DNA of 16,547 nt. It comes from Alkalihalobacterium sp048323755. Its GTDB lineage: Bacteria > Bacillota > Bacilli > Bacillales > Bacillaceae_F. The notes under the pieces are model-generated. The model was not told the origin of the DNA, ran no database searches, and saw nothing but the letters and a program-made list of their open reading frames with translations. How positions within the stretch are numbered: position 1 is the first letter of the stretch; each line of letters starts with the position of its first letter. Below, piece after piece: positions 7,476-14,321 of this stretch. The translations under genes were made by a program, and so were the position numbers. The stretch spans positions 1 to 16,547 of the forward strand of contig NZ_JBLWFS010000046.1 of the NCBI RefSeq assembly GCF_048323755.1. The letters are read 5' to 3'.

Positions 7476-7660
7476 GTGAGATAGTTCTCCACACAACTTT
7501 TGGGTTGGTTGCGTGACAGCCTTGTACCTATTCAATACAAGTCCAGCAATAAGAGAGATGAGACTCTTAACGCTTCGGCGAATTCCCCTTTCAGCAAATG
7601 TCTATGGAACCCATCTTCCTCACTTTGCCTACTCTTGGTTTTCGCTCCTCTACCACCACT
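7476..7660 (-). promoter_or_regulatory. Lysine riboswitch (L-box) aptamer
   Basis: On the minus strand the conserved L-box blocks appear in order: GGTAGAGGAGCGAA (about 7642-7655), GGGGAATTCGCCGAAGC (7572-7588), TTGCTGGACTTGTATT (7534-7549), AAGGCTGTCACGC (7511-7523) and GGAGAACTATCTCAC (7476-7490). GGTAG and CTATC can close the basal P1 helix. About 185 bases is the normal aptamer size. It lies in the leader of lysC and feeds the terminator at 7401-7438, giving lysine-dependent premature termination. Confidence 0.95.
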
Positions 7661-7694
7661 TCAAATTAGAAGTTCGGTATATTAAGTTGTTTTC

Positions 7695-7723
7695 ATTTTA
7701 ACAGAACATCGTGATACTGACAA
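7695..7723 (-). promoter_or_regulatory. Sigma-A promoter of lysC with extended -10
   Basis: On the minus strand, -35 TTGTCA (7718-7723), a 17-base spacer and -10 TAAAAT (7695-7700) preceded by TGT give an extended -10. The -35 directly follows the uvrC stop codon. Transcription from near 7688 yields a leader of about 380 bases holding the riboswitch. Confidence 0.75.
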
Positions 7724-9508
7724 TTACTTTTTATCTTCATTACTATTTAATACACGTATGATTTCTGCTGCCACTTTTTCTGGAATAGCAATCTTTTTAA
7801 AGTCTTCGATGTTTGCTTCTTTCATTTTTTTTATCGAACCAAAATGTTTAAGAAGTTTCCGTCGTCTCTTTTCTCCTACTCCATCAATGTCATCTAAAAT
7901 AGAAGAAAACATCGTTTTGCTTCGTGCCTGCCTGTGAAAAGTGATCGCAAACCGATGAACTTCATCTTGAATCCTTTGCAATAAATAAAATTCATGACTG
8001 TCTCTTTGTAATGGTACTACTTCAGGTGGATCTCCCATGAGAAGTTGAGATGTACGGTGCTTTTCATCTTTAGCTAAACCACATACAGGAATTGTGAGAC
8101 CGAGCTGATCCTCTAGGACGCTTTGAGCGGCTGCAATTTGTCCTTTTCCTCCATCGATAACAATTAGATCTGGAAATGGACCATTTTCTTTTAACAGCCT
8201 TGAATAACGGCGGTAAACGACCTCTCGCATCGAAGCGTAATCATCAGGGCCTTCAACATCTTTTACTTTATACTTTCGGTAGTCCTTTTTACTAGGCTTC
8301 CCATCTATAAATGAAATCATTGCTGACACTGGATCAGTTCCTTGAATGTTCGAGTTATCAAATGCCTCAATCCGGTATGGTGTAGAAATACCTAATGCTT
8401 TCCCTAAATTTTCAACCGCCTTTATCGTCCGTTCTTCATTTCGTTCAATAATTGCAAATTTCTCTTTTAATGCTGCTTCTGCATTCTTTTGAGCTAGGTT
8501 CAGAAGGTCTTTCTTATTACCTCTTTTCGGTTGTTGGACTTTTACCGACAACAGTTGCTCCACTAAATCGGCCTCGATTTCTTCAGGCACTAAAATTTCT
8601 GACGGTTTAACATGTTCTTTTTTTAAATAAAACTGACCAATAAACGTTAAGACATCGTCAAGCGGCTCTTGATAGAATGGAAAAATTGAAACATCCCTCT
8701 CTATCAACTTTCCTTGTCTCACAAAAAACACTTGAACACACATCCAGCCTTTATCGTAGGCATAAGCAAACACATCGCGGTCGATTCTGTCGTTAATTGA
8801 CATTTTTTGTTTCTCCATGATCGTTTGCATTTGCTGAATTAAATCTCTTAATTCTTTAGCACGCTCAAAATTCAAGTCTTCTGCTGCTTTATTCATTTTA
8901 TCTAGTAATTGATTTTTCACTTCTTCATGCCCATACTTTAAAAATTTCGTAATTTCCTGTACCATCTCTTGGTTTTGCTCTTTAGTTACTTCTTGAACAC
9001 ATGGAGCTAAACACTGACCAATGTGATAATATAGGCAGACACGGTCAGGCAAGGTATTGCATTTTCTTAATGGATAAAGTCGATCGAGCAGCTTTTTCGT
9101 TTCAGTTGCTGCTCCTGCGTTTGGATAAGGACCAAAATACTTTCCACCGTCTTTTTTTACATTACGTGTTGTAATCAAGCGCGGATGTTCTTCTGATGTG
9201 ATTTTCAAAAACGGATACGATTTATCATCTTTTAGCATGACATTGTATTTCGGGTCATGCTTTTTAATTAAATTCATCTCTAATATGAGTGCTTCAAGAT
9301 TTGAAGATGTAATAATATATTCGAAGTCGGCTATTTCGCTGACAAGTCTTTGTGTTTTCGCATCGTGTGTTCCAGTAAAATAGGACCGTACTCGATTTTT
9401 TAGTATTTTAGCTTTTCCTACATAGATGATCGTTCCTTGCCGATCTTTCATCAAGTAACAACCTGGTTGATCAGGAAGTACTGCTAATTTTTCTTTCAGA
9501 GTAGACAT
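7724..9508 (-). CDS. uvrC: Excinuclease ABC subunit C
   Basis: Dual-incision nuclease of nucleotide excision repair, acting with UvrA and UvrB on damaged DNA. It has 594 residues, the usual length. The N-terminal GIY-YIG domain (about 13-95) carries Y18, Y29, R39, Y43 and E77. A cysteine group C150, C158, C166 and C170 fits the iron-sulfur site reported for UvrC. The UVR motif lies at about 199-234. The RNase H-like nuclease domain has D384, D452 and DEVH (515-518). Helix-hairpin-helix motifs lie at about 540-590. The start is ATG 9506-9508 with GGAGG (9516-9520) at 7 bases, giving MSTLKEKLAVLPDQPGCY. The open frame extends 30 codons further 5', but this is not family-like. There is no terminator before the lysC promoter. 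Confidence 0.96.
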   Translation of the reverse strand: MSTLKEKLAVLPDQPGCYLMKDRQGTIIYVGKAKILKNRVRSYFTGTHDAKTQRLVSEIADFEYIITSSNLEALILEMNLIKKHDPKYNVMLKDDKSYPFLKITSEEHPRLITTRNVKKDGGKYFGPYPNAGAATETKKLLDRLYPLRKCNTLPDRVCLYYHIGQCLAPCVQEVTKEQNQEMVQEITKFLKYGHEEVKNQLLDKMNKAAEDLNFERAKELRDLIQQMQTIMEKQKMSINDRIDRDVFAYAYDKGWMCVQVFFVRQGKLIERDVSIFPFYQEPLDDVLTFIGQFYLKKEHVKPSEILVPEEIEADLVEQLLSVKVQQPKRGNKKDLLNLAQKNAEAALKEKFAIIERNEERTIKAVENLGKALGISTPYRIEAFDNSNIQGTDPVSAMISFIDGKPSKKDYRKYKVKDVEGPDDYASMREVVYRRYSRLLKENGPFPDLIVIDGGKGQIAAAQSVLEDQLGLTIPVCGLAKDEKHRTSQLLMGDPPEVVPLQRDSHEFYLLQRIQDEVHRFAITFHRQARSKTMFSSILDDIDGVGEKRRRKLLKHFGSIKKMKEANIEDFKKIAIPEKVAAEIIRVLNSNEDKK

Positions 9509-9621
9509 ACATTTTCCTCCCTCCTCTCTATTGTTCTCAAAAGAAAGGAAATTTGCAACTAAAAGGTACAATCTTTTAAAAACTGACAAATGTGGCAAGT
9601 GCTAAATGTACGGTGAGAGAA

Positions 9622-9664
9622 TGCACTCTAGTAGGGCTATTCCCCTGCGCTAGACTCTTGTGCA
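9622..9664. other. Imperfect hairpin upstream of uvrC
   Basis: TGCA, TCTAG and AGGG on the left (9622-9635) pair with CCCCT, CTAGA and TGCA on the right (9641-9664), with bulges. There is no T-tract, so it is not a standard terminator. It may be part of the repeat-bearing intergenic region 9599-9840. Function unknown. Confidence 0.35.
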
Positions 9665-9690
9665 GTGAAGCAGCTCATCCTGTGTTTCTG

Positions 9691-9832
9691 TTTTTTTAGG
9701 GGACTGAGAGGACCTTATTTGCTTAAAATCACTGATATTTTCTATGAAAACTTGTAAATAAGGGTATTTGAGTGCTCTAATTATGAAAAACAGCAGTATT
9801 TGATTGAAATAAGGGCCTGTGAGTGCTCTAAT
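9691..9832. repeat. Modular inverted-repeat cluster 2 (three 20-bp cores)
   Basis: One plus-orientation core (9701-9720) is followed by two minus-orientation cores (9756-9775 and 9807-9826), again 51 bases apart. They belong to the same family as the cluster at 5812-6000, with GAGTGC replacing GAGTCC in the minus copies. The 75 bases 9701-9775 align without gaps to the reverse complement of 5874-5948; I count 52 identities by hand, including the inner block AAAATCACTGATA. The cluster occupies the gap between the trxA terminator and uvrC. A 64-codon open frame across it is considered accidental. Confidence 0.8.
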
Positions 9833-9946
9833 TTCATACTGCACATAAAAAGTGTACTCTTAACTCGATGCCAAGTGCTGGGAACTAATCAATCCTCGTT
9901 CGGTTAAAGCCCAATAGCCATTTTAAATAACCACTGGTAGTAGTTA

Positions 9947-9979
9947 TAAAAAATAAAAGACCCCGTCATGAACGGAGTC
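9947..9979 (-). terminator. Rho-independent terminator of trxA
   Basis: On the minus strand, stem GACTCCGT/ACGGGGTC (arms 9972-9979 and 9959-9966, one wobble) is followed by TTTTATTTTTT. It starts 18 bases after the trxA stop. Confidence 0.9.
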
Positions 9980-9996
9980 AATTACAAACTTATCTA

Positions 9997-10311
9997 TTAA
10001 AGATGTTTATTTAATAGCTCAACTAATGCTTCTTTTGGTTGGAAACCAACCACTTGGTCAACTTTCTCACCGTTTTTGAATACCATTAATGTAGGAATAC
10101 TCATTACACCGAATTTCCCAGCTGTTTCTTGGTTTTCATCAACGTCTAATTTAACAATCTTCACTTTGTCGCCCATTTCTTCATCAAGTTCTGTTAAAAC
10201 AGGAGCGATCATTTTACAAGGTCCGCACCACGGAGCCCAAAAGTCCGCTAATACTACACCTTCTCCAGTTTCAGTTGCAAAGTTTTGATCAGTTGCGTTT
10301 ACAATTGCCAT
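9997..10311 (-). CDS. trxA: Thioredoxin
   Basis: Cytosolic protein-disulfide reductase that keeps thiols reduced and donates electrons to ribonucleotide reductase and peroxiredoxins. It is recharged by thioredoxin reductase. The 104 residues equal B. subtilis TrxA in length. The active site is WCGPC with C29 and C32, and the cis-proline is P73 in SIPT. The start ATG 10309-10311 has GGAGG (10321-10325) at 9 bases. It is transcribed alone: the etfA terminator lies upstream and its own terminator downstream. The promoter overlaps a perfect inverted repeat (10352-10374), suggesting regulation. B. subtilis trxA is essential and stress-induced. Confidence 0.97.
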   Translation of the reverse strand: MAIVNATDQNFATETGEGVVLADFWAPWCGPCKMIAPVLTELDEEMGDKVKIVKLDVDENQETAGKFGVMSIPTLMVFKNGEKVDQVVGFQPKEALVELLNKHL

Positions 10312-10351
10312 TATTAAAATCCTCCTTATAATCCAACTTTTTCTACAAATG

Positions 10352-10374
10352 CATTATACCATTACGGTATAATG
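10352..10374 (-). promoter_or_regulatory. trxA promoter within a perfect inverted repeat
   Basis: CATTATACC (10352-10360), five bases and GGTATAATG (10366-10374) form a perfect 9-bp inverted repeat. On the minus strand the downstream arm gives the extended -10 TGGTATAAT (TATAAT at 10353-10358), about 42 bases before the trxA start. The -35 position shows only a weak TAGCAA. By symmetry TATAAT also occurs on the plus strand (10368-10373), facing the 3' end of etfA. Confidence 0.6.
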
Positions 10375-10570
10375 ATTGCTATATTGTTGCTCACACATGT
10401 ATGATACCCTTTCCAATTTAAAATAACGCAGTTTTATGTATATTCTTGTTATTTTAGTGTAATTTATTATATTCCTGCATTTTATACTGATTGTGTAGAA
10501 CGATCAAAAATGCACACGTACTTCAACAACGTGTATTTACGTAAACATACCTTTAGAAAAGATTGTTAAA

Positions 10571-10601
10571 AAAAACCGCTTCATTATAGAAGCGGTTTTT
10601 T
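10571..10601 (-). terminator. Rho-independent terminator of the fadR-fadB-etfBA operon
   Basis: A perfect 12-bp stem (10571-10582 with 10589-10600) has a 6-base loop. It begins 11 bases after the etfA stop and is flanked by A- and T-tracts, so it can work in both directions. Confidence 0.92.
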
Positions 10602-10611
10602 CGTATACATA

Positions 10612-11586
10612 TTAAGATACAACTACTTTTTTAAGTTCTTCAGTTAATAGAGGAACAACATCGAATAAGTCGCCAACGATACCGTAATCCGCTACTTCAA
10701 AGATCGGAGCTTCTGGATCTTTGTTAACTGCAACGATAACTTTAGAGTTAGACATACCCGCTAAGTGCTGGATTGCCCCTGAGATACCAAATGCAAAGTA
10801 AAGGTCTGGAGTTACGACTTTACCTGTTTGACCAATTTGTAATGCGTAATCGCAATATTCTGCATCACACGCACCACGAGATGCACCTACTGCAGCACCT
10901 AATACGTCTGCAAGTTCTTGAAGCGGTTTGAAACCGTCAGCACTTTTTACTCCACGTCCACCAGAAACGATGATCTTCGCTTCTGAAAGATCGACTCCAC
11001 CAGTTGCTTTACGTACAACTTCTTTAACAATTGTACGAAGGTCTTTAATTTCTACAGAAACACTTCCAACATCTCCAGAACGAGACTCGTCCTTCTCTAA
11101 TGGAGTAATGTTATTCGGACGAATTGTTACTAAAACAGTTCCTTCTTCAACTTGCTTCTTCTCAAATGCCTTACCTGAGTAGATTGGACGAGTGAATACA
11201 GCATCGCCACCGTCAACTTCAACATTGACTACGTCAGAAACTAAACCAGCGTTTAATTTTGCAGCAATACGAGGAGACACGTCTTTACCTATTGAAGTAT
11301 GTCCCATAACAACGCCTTCTGGTTGTTCAACATCCATAACTTGTAGAATAGCTTGTTGGTAAGCATCTGTTGTATATGCTTTTAAGTCAGCATGTTCAAC
11401 TTTAACTACACGATCAGCACCAGCATGGATCATAGCGTTTGCTAGATCGCCTACTGATTCACCTAATAACGCAGCAACTACTTCTCCACCGTCTGCGATT
11501 AGTTTAGCAGCTGCAACTGCTTCAAACGAAACATTACGAAGTTCACCTTCACGAATTTCACCTAAAACTAGTACTTTCTTTGCCAT
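10612..11586 (-). CDS. etfA: Electron transfer flavoprotein alpha subunit
   Basis: With EtfB it forms the soluble FAD carrier that takes electrons from acyl-CoA dehydrogenases and delivers them to the quinone pool. It has 324 residues. The N-terminal domain is followed by the FAD-binding C-terminal domain, with SGGRG (208-212), ASRGACD (235-241), QIGQTG (250-255), GISGAIQH (267-274) and VNKDPEAPIF (287-296). The start ATG 11584-11586 has a G6 Shine-Dalgarno (11593-11598) at 6 bases. It is the last gene of the fadR operon, 14 bases after etfB. Confidence 0.97.
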   Translation of the reverse strand: MAKKVLVLGEIREGELRNVSFEAVAAAKLIADGGEVVAALLGESVGDLANAMIHAGADRVVKVEHADLKAYTTDAYQQAILQVMDVEQPEGVVMGHTSIGKDVSPRIAAKLNAGLVSDVVNVEVDGGDAVFTRPIYSGKAFEKKQVEEGTVLVTIRPNNITPLEKDESRSGDVGSVSVEIKDLRTIVKEVVRKATGGVDLSEAKIIVSGGRGVKSADGFKPLQELADVLGAAVGASRGACDAEYCDYALQIGQTGKVVTPDLYFAFGISGAIQHLAGMSNSKVIVAVNKDPEAPIFEVADYGIVGDLFDVVPLLTEELKKVVVS

Positions 11587-11600
11587 GTTGATCCCCCCAA

Positions 11601-12371
11601 TTATATGACTTTCGCTTCAGACTTTAATAATGAAACAAGTTCTTTTACTTGAGCATCTGTTTCGCCTTCAAGAATTTTACCTGCTTGTTTTTGTGGTGGT
11701 AGGAAGATTTCTACCGTTTTTGTTTTTGCTTCTACATCTTCTTCTTCTAAATCTAGGTCATCTAAATCAAGTGTTTCTAATGGCTTCTTCTTCGCTTTCA
11801 TAATTCCTGGAAGAGATGGGTAGCGAGGCTCGTTTAAGCCTTGTGTAGCTGTTACAAGTACTGGTAATGAAACTTCAACCGTTTCCTCATCACCTTCAAC
11901 ATCACGTACGATAGTAGCTGTATTTCCATCTACAGTTAACTTCGTGATTGTAGTTACTGAAGGCATACCTAGCATTTCAGCAACACGAGGTCCAACTTGT
12001 CCAGAACCACCGTCTACCGCTACGTTTCCTCCTAAGATAATATCAACCTCTTGGTCTTTTAAATATGTTGCTAGTAAAGTAGCAGTTGTGAATTGGTCAG
12101 TTTCTTCAACGTCTTCACTATCAATTAGAACTGCTTTATCAGCACCCATTGCTAGAGCTGTACGAAGTTCTTTCTCAGAATCTTCTGTTCCTACTGTTAC
12201 AACAGTTACTTCTCCACCGTGCTCGTCACGAAGAACGATCGCTTCTTCAATTGCATACTCATCGTATGGGTTGATGATGAATTCAGCTCCGCTGTCATCA
12301 ATTTGTCCACCACTGACATTGATTTTCTCTTCTGTATCAAAGGTGCGTTTCATAATTACGAAAATATTCAT
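11601..12371 (-). CDS. etfB: Electron transfer flavoprotein beta subunit
   Basis: Partner of EtfA; in this family the beta subunit also binds a structural AMP. It has 256 residues. The ETF-beta signature, including NEPRYPSLPGIMKAKKKP, lies at about 180-197. The nucleotide-binding stretch GGNVAVDGGSGQVGPRVAEM is at 114-133. An acidic segment (about 202-214) follows the signature. The start ATG 12369-12371 has GGAGG (12379-12383) at 7 bases. It lies 26 bases downstream of fadB in the same operon. Confidence 0.97.
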   Translation of the reverse strand: MNIFVIMKRTFDTEEKINVSGGQIDDSGAEFIINPYDEYAIEEAIVLRDEHGGEVTVVTVGTEDSEKELRTALAMGADKAVLIDSEDVEETDQFTTATLLATYLKDQEVDIILGGNVAVDGGSGQVGPRVAEMLGMPSVTTITKLTVDGNTATIVRDVEGDEETVEVSLPVLVTATQGLNEPRYPSLPGIMKAKKKPLETLDLDDLDLEEEDVEAKTKTVEIFLPPQKQAGKILEGETDAQVKELVSLLKSEAKVI

Positions 12372-12397
12372 TATAGTCCCTCCCTAAAATAGTTAAC

Positions 12398-13174
12398 TTA
12401 TTTATTTTTGAATTCTGGCTTACGTTTTTCAATAAATGCTTGGATACCTTCTTTACTATCATGAGACTCTCCAGCAGCACCAAAGAGCTCTGCTTCTTTC
12501 TCTAAACCTGCAGTAAAGTTTGCATCCTTCGCATAAGTTAATGCTTCTAATGCAAGCTTCATAGTAAAACTACTTTTCTTTGCAATCTTACCTGCTAGTT
12601 TATAAGCTTCTTCCATCATGAGCGCTTGCTCAGAATGTACTGAATTAATAAGACCTAAAGATAAAGCTTCAGATCCGGAAATCGGTTCACTCGTTAAGAT
12701 TAACTCTGTTGCCTTTGCTTGGCCAACAATACGAGGTAAGCGTTGTGTACCCGCAAAACCAGGAATTAATCCTAATTGAAGTTCAGGCAAACCAAGTTTC
12801 GTATCTTCAGTAGCAAGACGAATATGGCACGCCATCGCTAACTCTAAACCGCCGCCAAGTGCTGCCCCGTGAATAGCTGCAATCACCGGCTTAGGAAAAG
12901 CTTCAATACGGTTCATTAATCGCTGACCCTCAGTTGCTGACTCAGCAAACTTGGCACCGCTTTCAAGCGTAGTAAACTCTTTTATGTCTGCTCCTGCAGC
13001 AAAAAAGCGCCCTTCTCCATGAAGAATGATAACACTCACATCTTCATTATGCTCAACCTCATCAAAGGCCTGTGCCAACTCTTGAAGCAATTGAGAAGAT
13101 AAGGCGTTTGCTGGAGGTCGGTTTAAAGTGATTGTGGCTATTTTTTGTTCCACTCTTACAGATAAAGTTTCCAT
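12398..13174 (-). CDS. fadB: Enoyl-CoA hydratase
   Basis: Crotonase-fold enzyme that hydrates trans-2-enoyl-CoA to 3-hydroxyacyl-CoA in fatty acid beta-oxidation. It has 258 residues. The oxyanion-hole regions are AAGADIKEF (59-67) and HGAALGGGLELAMAC (102-116). Both catalytic glutamates are present, E111 and E131 (LPELQLGLIPGFAGTQRL, 129-146), so hydratase is the likely activity rather than isomerase. The start ATG 13172-13174 is preceded by AGGAG (13188-13192) at a rather long 13 bases. It corresponds to B. subtilis FadB (YsiB), second gene of the FadR operon. It is a single-domain protein, unlike E. coli FadB. Confidence 0.93.
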   Translation of the reverse strand: METLSVRVEQKIATITLNRPPANALSSQLLQELAQAFDEVEHNEDVSVIILHGEGRFFAAGADIKEFTTLESGAKFAESATEGQRLMNRIEAFPKPVIAAIHGAALGGGLELAMACHIRLATEDTKLGLPELQLGLIPGFAGTQRLPRIVGQAKATELILTSEPISGSEALSLGLINSVHSEQALMMEEAYKLAGKIAKKSSFTMKLALEALTYAKDANFTAGLEKEAELFGAAGESHDSKEGIQAFIEKRKPEFKNK

Positions 13175-13219
13175 CTGTCTTTACTCACTCCTCTCATGGT
13201 AAGCATCCTCTTTTTCTAT

Positions 13220-13807
13220 TTATCTATTACAAAGACCACCCACCAATAGTTGATGCATTGGCTTTGCAAGTGAGACCAGATCATATTTACAATCTTTCAT
13301 TACCCAGTTTGTAACTACCTCATCTAGTGTACCAAAAATCATTTGTCTTGCTAACCGGAAATCTAAATCTTCTGAGAAGTAATCGCTTTCTTTCCCTTCT
13401 GTTAGAACGGTGTCCATTAAATCTAAATATTTTTTTAACACTTCATTTATTTTCCACCTTAACTCAGGGTTAGACTGGCGAAGTTCTAATTGCGTAACAA
13501 TAGCAAGTGATCGATTTTCTGCCAGTTGTTTGAAGTGCATTTCAATTAAGATAAAAAGCTTCTCTTTTGCAGTTAAATTTCCTTCGATCTGTTCCTGAAT
13601 TTTATCAACAAATCTTCCCATTTTTTCTTCAAATAAAGATATAAGTATATCTTCTTTGTTTTTAAAATAGAGGTAGATTGTTCCATCAGCAACTCCTGCT
13701 TCTTTTGCAATTTTTGATACTTGCGCTTGATGATAGCCATTTTCAGCGATTACTTTAACCGCTGCCTCAATAATTTGATCGTATTTAGGTCCTTTTTTCT
13801 TACCCAT
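13220..13807 (-). CDS. fadR: TetR-family regulator of fatty acid degradation
   Basis: Repressor of beta-oxidation genes that is released by long-chain acyl-CoA, by analogy with B. subtilis FadR (YsiA). It has 195 residues. The N-terminal helix-turn-helix spans about 25-48 (SKIAKEAGVADGTIYLYF at 31-48) and is nearly identical to the Bacillus protein. The ligand-binding helical domain fills the rest. I place the start at ATG 13805-13807 (MGKKKGPKYD) with AAGGA about 8 bases upstream. The frame is open 22 codons further, but that would run across the operator and the transcription start. It is first in an operon with fadB and etfBA and sits behind its own binding site. Confidence 0.94.
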   Translation of the reverse strand: MGKKKGPKYDQIIEAAVKVIAENGYHQAQVSKIAKEAGVADGTIYLYFKNKEDILISLFEEKMGRFVDKIQEQIEGNLTAKEKLFILIEMHFKQLAENRSLAIVTQLELRQSNPELRWKINEVLKKYLDLMDTVLTEGKESDYFSEDLDFRLARQMIFGTLDEVVTNWVMKDCKYDLVSLAKPMHQLLVGGLCNR

Positions 13808-13854
13808 GGCATTCTTCCTTTCAGAGCAACTTTTTATTAGATTGCTCATTAAAA

Positions 13855-13872
13855 TGAATGACCATTCATTCA
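13855..13872. promoter_or_regulatory. FadR operator of the fadR-fadB-etfBA operon
   Basis: TGAATGACCATTCATTCA agrees with the B. subtilis FadR box TGAATGAMTANTCATTCA at all but one defined base. It lies just downstream of the predicted transcription start (near 13874), a position suited to repression and autoregulation. Confidence 0.9.
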
Positions 13873-13880
13873 TATTTCAT

Positions 13881-13909
13881 ATTCTATGGGAAGGACCGTT
13901 ATTTGTCAA
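13881..13909 (-). promoter_or_regulatory. Sigma-A promoter of the fadR operon
   Basis: On the minus strand, -35 TTGACA (13904-13909) is perfect and -10 TAGAAT (13881-13886) matches five of six bases, with a 17-base spacer. Transcription would begin at about 13874, directly next to the FadR operator. Confidence 0.8.
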
Positions 13910-14186
13910 TGGAATTATTTAAGTTGTGAGAATTTTTGAAAACAAAACTCTTTTTATACAACTCAAAAATATAAGATAACACCTTACACTTTAGTTCTAT
14001 CATATAATGAAACAAATAGTAAAGCAATGTATGAAACCTTTATGAACACTCCAACAATAAAATGCGGTGGCAAAACTCCTTTAATTAAGGCCTTCAAAAC
14101 ACTTCATTTACCAATAGTTACCGTCAACATAAATGAAAGCGTAATCTTTTTCTATGTTTATATAAAAGGCTCTTTTCTTAATAATT

Positions 14187-14261
14187 GTTGCTGTTGCTGC
14201 GGACGTGCGCTAAAAATATGCTTGCTCTTCAAGCATTCTCAAAAAATGGACCAACAGCAAC
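14187..14261. other. Nested inverted repeats in the fadR-lcfA gap
   Basis: An outer perfect 10-bp pair, GTTGCTGTTG (14187-14196) with CAACAGCAAC (14252-14261), encloses an inner hairpin, ATGCTTG (14218-14224) with CAAGCAT (14230-14236). No T-tract follows on either side. It could be a structured RNA, a remnant element or chance. Apart from this, the fadR promoter and the lcfA terminator, I see nothing in 13910-14282. Confidence 0.4.
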
Positions 14262-14283
14262 GAAGTAGACGAAAACTACCATA

Positions 14284-14316
14284 AAAAAAGGACTGACACA
14301 ATGTCAGCCTTTTTCT
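14284..14316 (-). terminator. Rho-independent terminator of lcfA
   Basis: On the minus strand, CTGACA/TGTCAG (14302-14307 with 14293-14298) with a 3-base loop is extended by AAAGG and followed by seven Ts. It lies a few bases past the lcfA stop. Confidence 0.9.
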
Positions 14317-14321
14317 ATTTA

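Noticed and set aside
7311..7535. 75-codon N-terminal extension of the lysC reading frame
   Set aside because: It runs through the riboswitch terminator and the end of the aptamer and is not family-like. The GTG at 7310 gives the expected N-terminus.
9509..9598. 30-codon N-terminal extension of uvrC
   Set aside because: The strong ribosome binding site and the family N-terminus both point to ATG 9508.
9509..9600. Promoter and LexA box for uvrC
   Set aside because: Only a poor TTGCAA-17-AACAAT match is visible close to the ribosome binding site, and no CGAAC-N4-GTTCG operator is present.
9650..9844. 64-codon minus-strand open frame
   Set aside because: It lies over the inverted-repeat cluster, has no ribosome binding site I can defend, and resembles no protein family.
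11944..12387. 147-codon plus-strand open frame antisense to etfB
   Set aside because: Serine/threonine-rich shadow of a well-conserved coding sequence, with no initiation signals.
14027..14284. 85-codon plus-strand open frame with a run of five cysteines
   Set aside because: The cysteine run comes from a TGC/TGT stretch in the left arm of the inverted repeat. There is no clear ribosome binding site, and the frame ends in the lcfA terminator region.
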